DNA of 64,000 nt from Leucocoprinus leucothites. Lineage: Eukaryota > Basidiomycota > Agaricomycetes > Agaricales > Agaricaceae. The stretch is taken from positions 620,001-684,000 of the forward strand of contig JAACJO010000005.1 of the NCBI GenBank assembly GCA_013368445.1, written 5' to 3'. A program made the translations under genes and the position numbers. Below, piece after piece: positions 60,667 through 64,000 of this stretch. Within the stretch, counting starts at the first letter, position 1; every line of letters starts with the position of its first letter. The notes beneath the pieces are model-generated. The model made no database searches and was not told the DNA's origin. It was given only the letters and a program-made list of their open reading frames with translations.

Positions 60667-62824
60667 ATGTGTAAAAACGATGGGCATCATGATGACGATA
60701 AGAGCCTAGCTAGTTGCTCTAAACGACGGAAACTCGATTCGCTAGCTCCAGGAGGACCAAAGAATGTGGCGCAAAGCTCTCGCGTGGATTGTGGTCGGGT
60801 CCGAGGACGTAGAGGCCATCTGAAACTGATGACTGAGATGCCTTTCGATATCCTCCATGAAATACTCGGACAGTTGGATCCTATTGATCTCCTCCATCTC
60901 TCGTGGTCGACAAAGACCCTGCGTGATATTCTCATGACAAGGAGCGGCAGGTTCTTATGGACTAATGTACACAAGCTTCTTTCGGTCGTTGTCCCTTCCC
61001 GACTTACTCTCCTTGCCATAGGCTTTTGCGAGGCTATATGAGTCTGACAATCCCCCGCCAGGGTGTCCACCGGACCTCAATCTCGCCCAGTATACTCTTT
61101 TCCTGTTTGGAAAACGCTGCATGGTATGATCCGTGACTCCGGTTTTGGATTGTAATCTTATATACGTCAACAGGAGTGCGGAGTACGCCTTGGTAATCAT
61201 CGTTCATGGTCGATGAGGCTCCGTATTTGTCGACCCTGCCTACATACCGAGAAGTAGGTGTGCATATCGCCTGGCAGTGAAATCGTAGTGCGACGTTCTT
61301 GTCCTAGGTTCATACGTGTATCTAGATTGGAAGGCCCTACAGAATATCCGTGGTGGGGTCTTGCTCGGATTTCTACTCGTGAGTTTCATATGAATTTCCA
61401 TCCTTCTTTGAACTCACCCAAAGGAAGCCCATGGAGTATTCTTCTTTAAGACGGAATATGACAAGATCCGACCTAAGGTCAATATGATGGATCGAGAGGT
61501 TCTTGCCCGCCAACAAGAAGAATGGAAACAGACTTTTGACTCCGCAAGAGAGGCGAGTACAAGTCACTCGATCAACTCAAGTAGTATCTAATGCCGTATC
61601 TACTATTTTCAGGCAGAGTCAGCCTATGAGACCTGGCTGCACAACAAGCGTCAGGAGAGGAAAGAAGAGCTTTGCTTACTAAGAGCACAAAGACGAGAAG
61701 CGTATGTCACGTTCCGGGTGGCGCTCGGCTCAATGTTTGACTGATTCTCATGTAGAATTCTTCAGAAACTCAATAGCTTAGGTGTGTCTTTACCCCTGCG
61801 ACTCAATTTCGTATCATAGTCCAGTAACGCGTCTACAGGCTGTAATGACCCCGAGATTCGCTTGTACGTACTTACAAGCTTCTCACTGGAATGCTCGAAG
61901 CCGAAGCCACTGACACAGAAAGGTGACGATCCTACTGACACATATGGTACACTGGCTCACACACTGAATTGACCAGAATGGACTACCCTGGAACCAGCGC
62001 TTGTAGAACGTTTGGAGGGAGCAAACGCAATTTTTCAGCAAAGCCGTCATAGGAACAAAATTCTGTTTCGCCTTGAGATTCTACAGCAACGGATTGACTA
62101 CACCTGCAGAGTCACCGAGATCGATGAGGATGAACGCCCGTTCTCTGAGGACATTGCGATCCTCGAACCCTTCAAATCCACAATATTTCAGGATACCGAT
62201 GAGCCTGAGTGCTTGTTCATGGACGATTCCGAGTTTGCTCAGGTCATAATAGGCTGGCACCTCAAACGCAAGGGCTATATTTTGTCATTACTACCACAGG
62301 AACTCGTGGAGGATATTCACGGGAATCTAGTTGATGATCCCCTGTCTCTAGAAGTTGCTTACTTTTGTGGAGGTGGTGACACTACAATTCAGTACTACTA
62401 TCAGGCTATCTGTCGCGTCCGACAGAGCTTTGGTGCACTGCCAGCCGATGCGCCGAAGGAAATCCAGCTTCTAGGTGCAACCGAATTTCGAAGACCTTGG
62501 TATTGGGATCAAGATAGGTGGACCTTTGACATAGACCGATATGTTGTCGCAACGACCATGATGACATACCTCGGTTTGGATCCAAGGTCAACTAGGCCAG
62601 GGGATTTTCTAGTCCACTGTGATCGAATTCAACTTCAATGTCTTCAGTGTAAGGCCGGGGAGGAGAGGTGTCTCTGTAATTGCTGGTCAGCGGTAAGTAT
62701 CGAATCCTTTCGCGCCAGGGACTATTGTCTCATTGAATTTTGTCAGATCCAACATGAGCTATCATACCATAAAGACAATGCAATCTGGCCCGGAGAACTG
62801 AAGTGGCGTATCGACTCCTTGTGA
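60667..62824 (+). CDS. F-box protein B, tandem paralog of A
   Basis: Ten exons: 60667..60966, 61022..61123, 61174..61253, 61308..61378, 61428..61552, 61613..61701, 61756..61781, 61839..61922, 61977..62692, 62747..62824; 556 residues. The F-box (EMPFDILHEILGQLDPIDLLHLSWSTK) and exons of 102, 80, 89 and 26 bp match gene A exactly in size and phase. The N terminus is shorter. The acceptor of exon 5 is uncertain (61428, or 61437, both in phase). Intron 61553..61612 has a GC donor. The last intron, 62693..62746, is 54 bp with no stop. The C-terminal strip is Cys-rich (LQCLQCKAGEERCLCNC). Confidence 0.8.
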
Positions 62825-63182
62825 AGGATGGGAACACAACTCTTTCTACCTTTGCATGCACTCGCTCCGTAGGCGGACGGTCTCTTTTTTGCTTGATCTC
62901 TACAATCTTGTACAATACCCCTTGTGCTTCAAGTTGTATACTACTGTACAATACCCACAACATCTGTAAATACCAATACCTGCCCTTTTATGGACAATGC
63001 GAGGAGTACTCGAAATGTCCTCAGCTTAATAAAGAGCTGAAAATATCCCAGCAACAGGTGACTTGATATAGCAAAGTACAAAATTGGAGTTTTGCTGTTG
63101 GGTGGTAAGGGACTCGGGTTAGACAAACACGAAAAAGGCAAGACCTGTTAAAGTACGCCGCCAGATCAAGCGCCGGCGCTCG
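62825..63182. other. Spacer before ATG15
   Basis: 358 bp. A near-repeat, TTGTACAATACCC / CTGTACAATACCC, lies around 62908 and 62944. Nothing else is recognised. Confidence 0.45.
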
Positions 63183-64000
63183 ATGCTCCTTAGACTCGCC
63201 TCCCTCACATGCCCCATCCTCCTCGCAAATGCAGTTGTTGCGCAGCAGATAATATTCGGACTACACCATGATATGGTTTCGGGAATGCCTCTTGATCACC
63301 CTGAAAGCCCCGGATTCTCCTCTGGAATCCCGCAGCCGCTTCAGCCCAGTGATGTAACACTCAGAACTAGACCGACAACGGTGTATCGCCCGAGCTCATT
63401 GACTGCGCTCAGAGATGCACGAATGCGCTCCATGCACCTGGGAGAAAGCCCTGTTGACCCCATAGAATGGGAGGCACAAGAAGTACAGGGACCCGACATT
63501 GAGGATCGACACACGCTGGCACAGTTAGCTCGGATGTCGGGGGATGCCTATGCTCTGCCTGGTATGCCTAATTGGTATGAAGTAGGTCATGCATGGAATC
63601 AGGCAAGTACTCTGCGATGTGGCCTTCACTAGGCTGTCTTATCCATAGTTCATAGAGCTTCCCGTTTGGTTGGGAGGATATTGATGACGGGTTTAGAGGG
63701 CAGGTCTTTCTATCTGGGGACAACTCGACCGTTATTTTATCTATCAAGGGGACTACGTTGAACGGCCCAACCTCGAAGAAGGATAGATTCAATGACAATC
63801 TGTGCGTCAACATCGGCCTAAGCCGCCATCTACTGATTCGTAAACGTACTCTCCAGGTTGTTTTCGTGTTGCTGTGCTCATGTCACTCCTCCCTGGCTTA
63901 TACGTCGGGTTTGCAAGTGCTATGCCAATCGCTACAGATGTGACAATTCCTGTCTCTCCAAAGCTCTCACTGACGACACCTTATTCTATTCAATTGGCAC
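63183..64000 (+). CDS. ATG15: ATG15-like autophagic lipase, 3' part missing
   Basis: Exons 63183..63602, 63656..63801, 63857..64000 (continues beyond the window). About 236 residues are visible. A hydrophobic N terminus (MLLRLASLTCPILLANAVVA) acts as signal anchor. The lead-in to the lipase fold is seen in LAQLARMSGDAYALPG, SFPFGWEDIDDGFRGQVF and VILSIKGTTLNGPTSKKDRFNDN, then a Cys-rich loop (LFSCCCAHV, CKCYANRYRCDNSCLSKAL), which marks Atg15. It breaks down autophagic and Cvt body membranes in the vacuole. The catalytic GxSxG lies off the window. Intron 1 has a GC donor in perfect context (CAG|GCAAGT). Confidence 0.88.

Noticed and set aside
60423..60690. Similarity between a reverse frame here (FTHVLVGYF) and the orphan ORF at 53768 (YTHVLMGIW)
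   Set aside because: The match covers only about 16 bases with no extension on either side. Probably chance.

Overview
The window is nuclear DNA of a filamentous basidiomycete, most likely a mushroom-forming Agaricomycete. The grounds are small genes split by many short introns (mostly 47-70 bp; about 158 can be placed), exons down to 9 bp, and a gene set typical of such fungi: an ERF2-type DHHC enzyme, a large Zn(II)2Cys6 regulator, paired F-box genes, amino-acid permease arrays, EthD-like proteins and an extracellular heme peroxidase. No bacterial, viral or organellar genes were seen. All gene models here were spliced by eye, using reading phase, splice consensus and family motifs.

Layout. 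1-7.2 kb: 3' part of an LRR/F-box-like gene, UBC9 (SUMO E2), SNU13 (reverse), two tandem gamma-glutamylcyclotransferase-like genes, and PRE2 (proteasome beta5). 7.3-12.2 kb: two tandem reverse-strand amino-acid permeases. 12.2-14.8 kb: no convincing gene. 14.8-17.6 kb: LIM-domain protein (reverse). 19.2-21.0 kb: tandem EthD-like pair. 21.2-25.5 kb: 19-exon SAC-domain phosphoinositide phosphatase (reverse). 25.9-29.6 kb: Zn2Cys6 transcription factor (reverse). 30.8-33.2 kb: ERF2-like palmitoyltransferase (reverse). 34.65-35.40 kb: a 746-bp TIR element with TA duplications. 35.6-44.3 kb: PPAT (CAB4), heme peroxidase, phosducin-like protein and a glutamine-synthetase-like gene. 44.4-49.2 kb: DUF3074 START-like gene and mitochondrial bL27 (both reverse), then SKP1 and the mRNA capping guanylyltransferase. 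50.8-51.5 kb: one unknown gene (reverse). 51.5-55.5 kb: gene-poor. 55.5-62.8 kb: guanine deaminase and two tandem F-box genes. 63.2 kb to the end: ATG15 lipase, cut by the window edge.

Most genes are unrelated housekeeping functions and there is no obvious biosynthetic cluster. One loose theme is SUMO/ubiquitin and protein turnover (UBC9, PRE2, SKP1, the two F-box genes that would use SKP1, and ATG15). Four pairs of tandem duplicates lie in 64 kb, so local duplication is an active force here. The features most worth a second look are the TIR element, an apparent excess of GC-AG introns that switch between paralogs, 9-14 bp micro-exons, a cluster of MluI boxes, and the heme peroxidase with a GPI-like tail. 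I did not find a clearly new molecular system.
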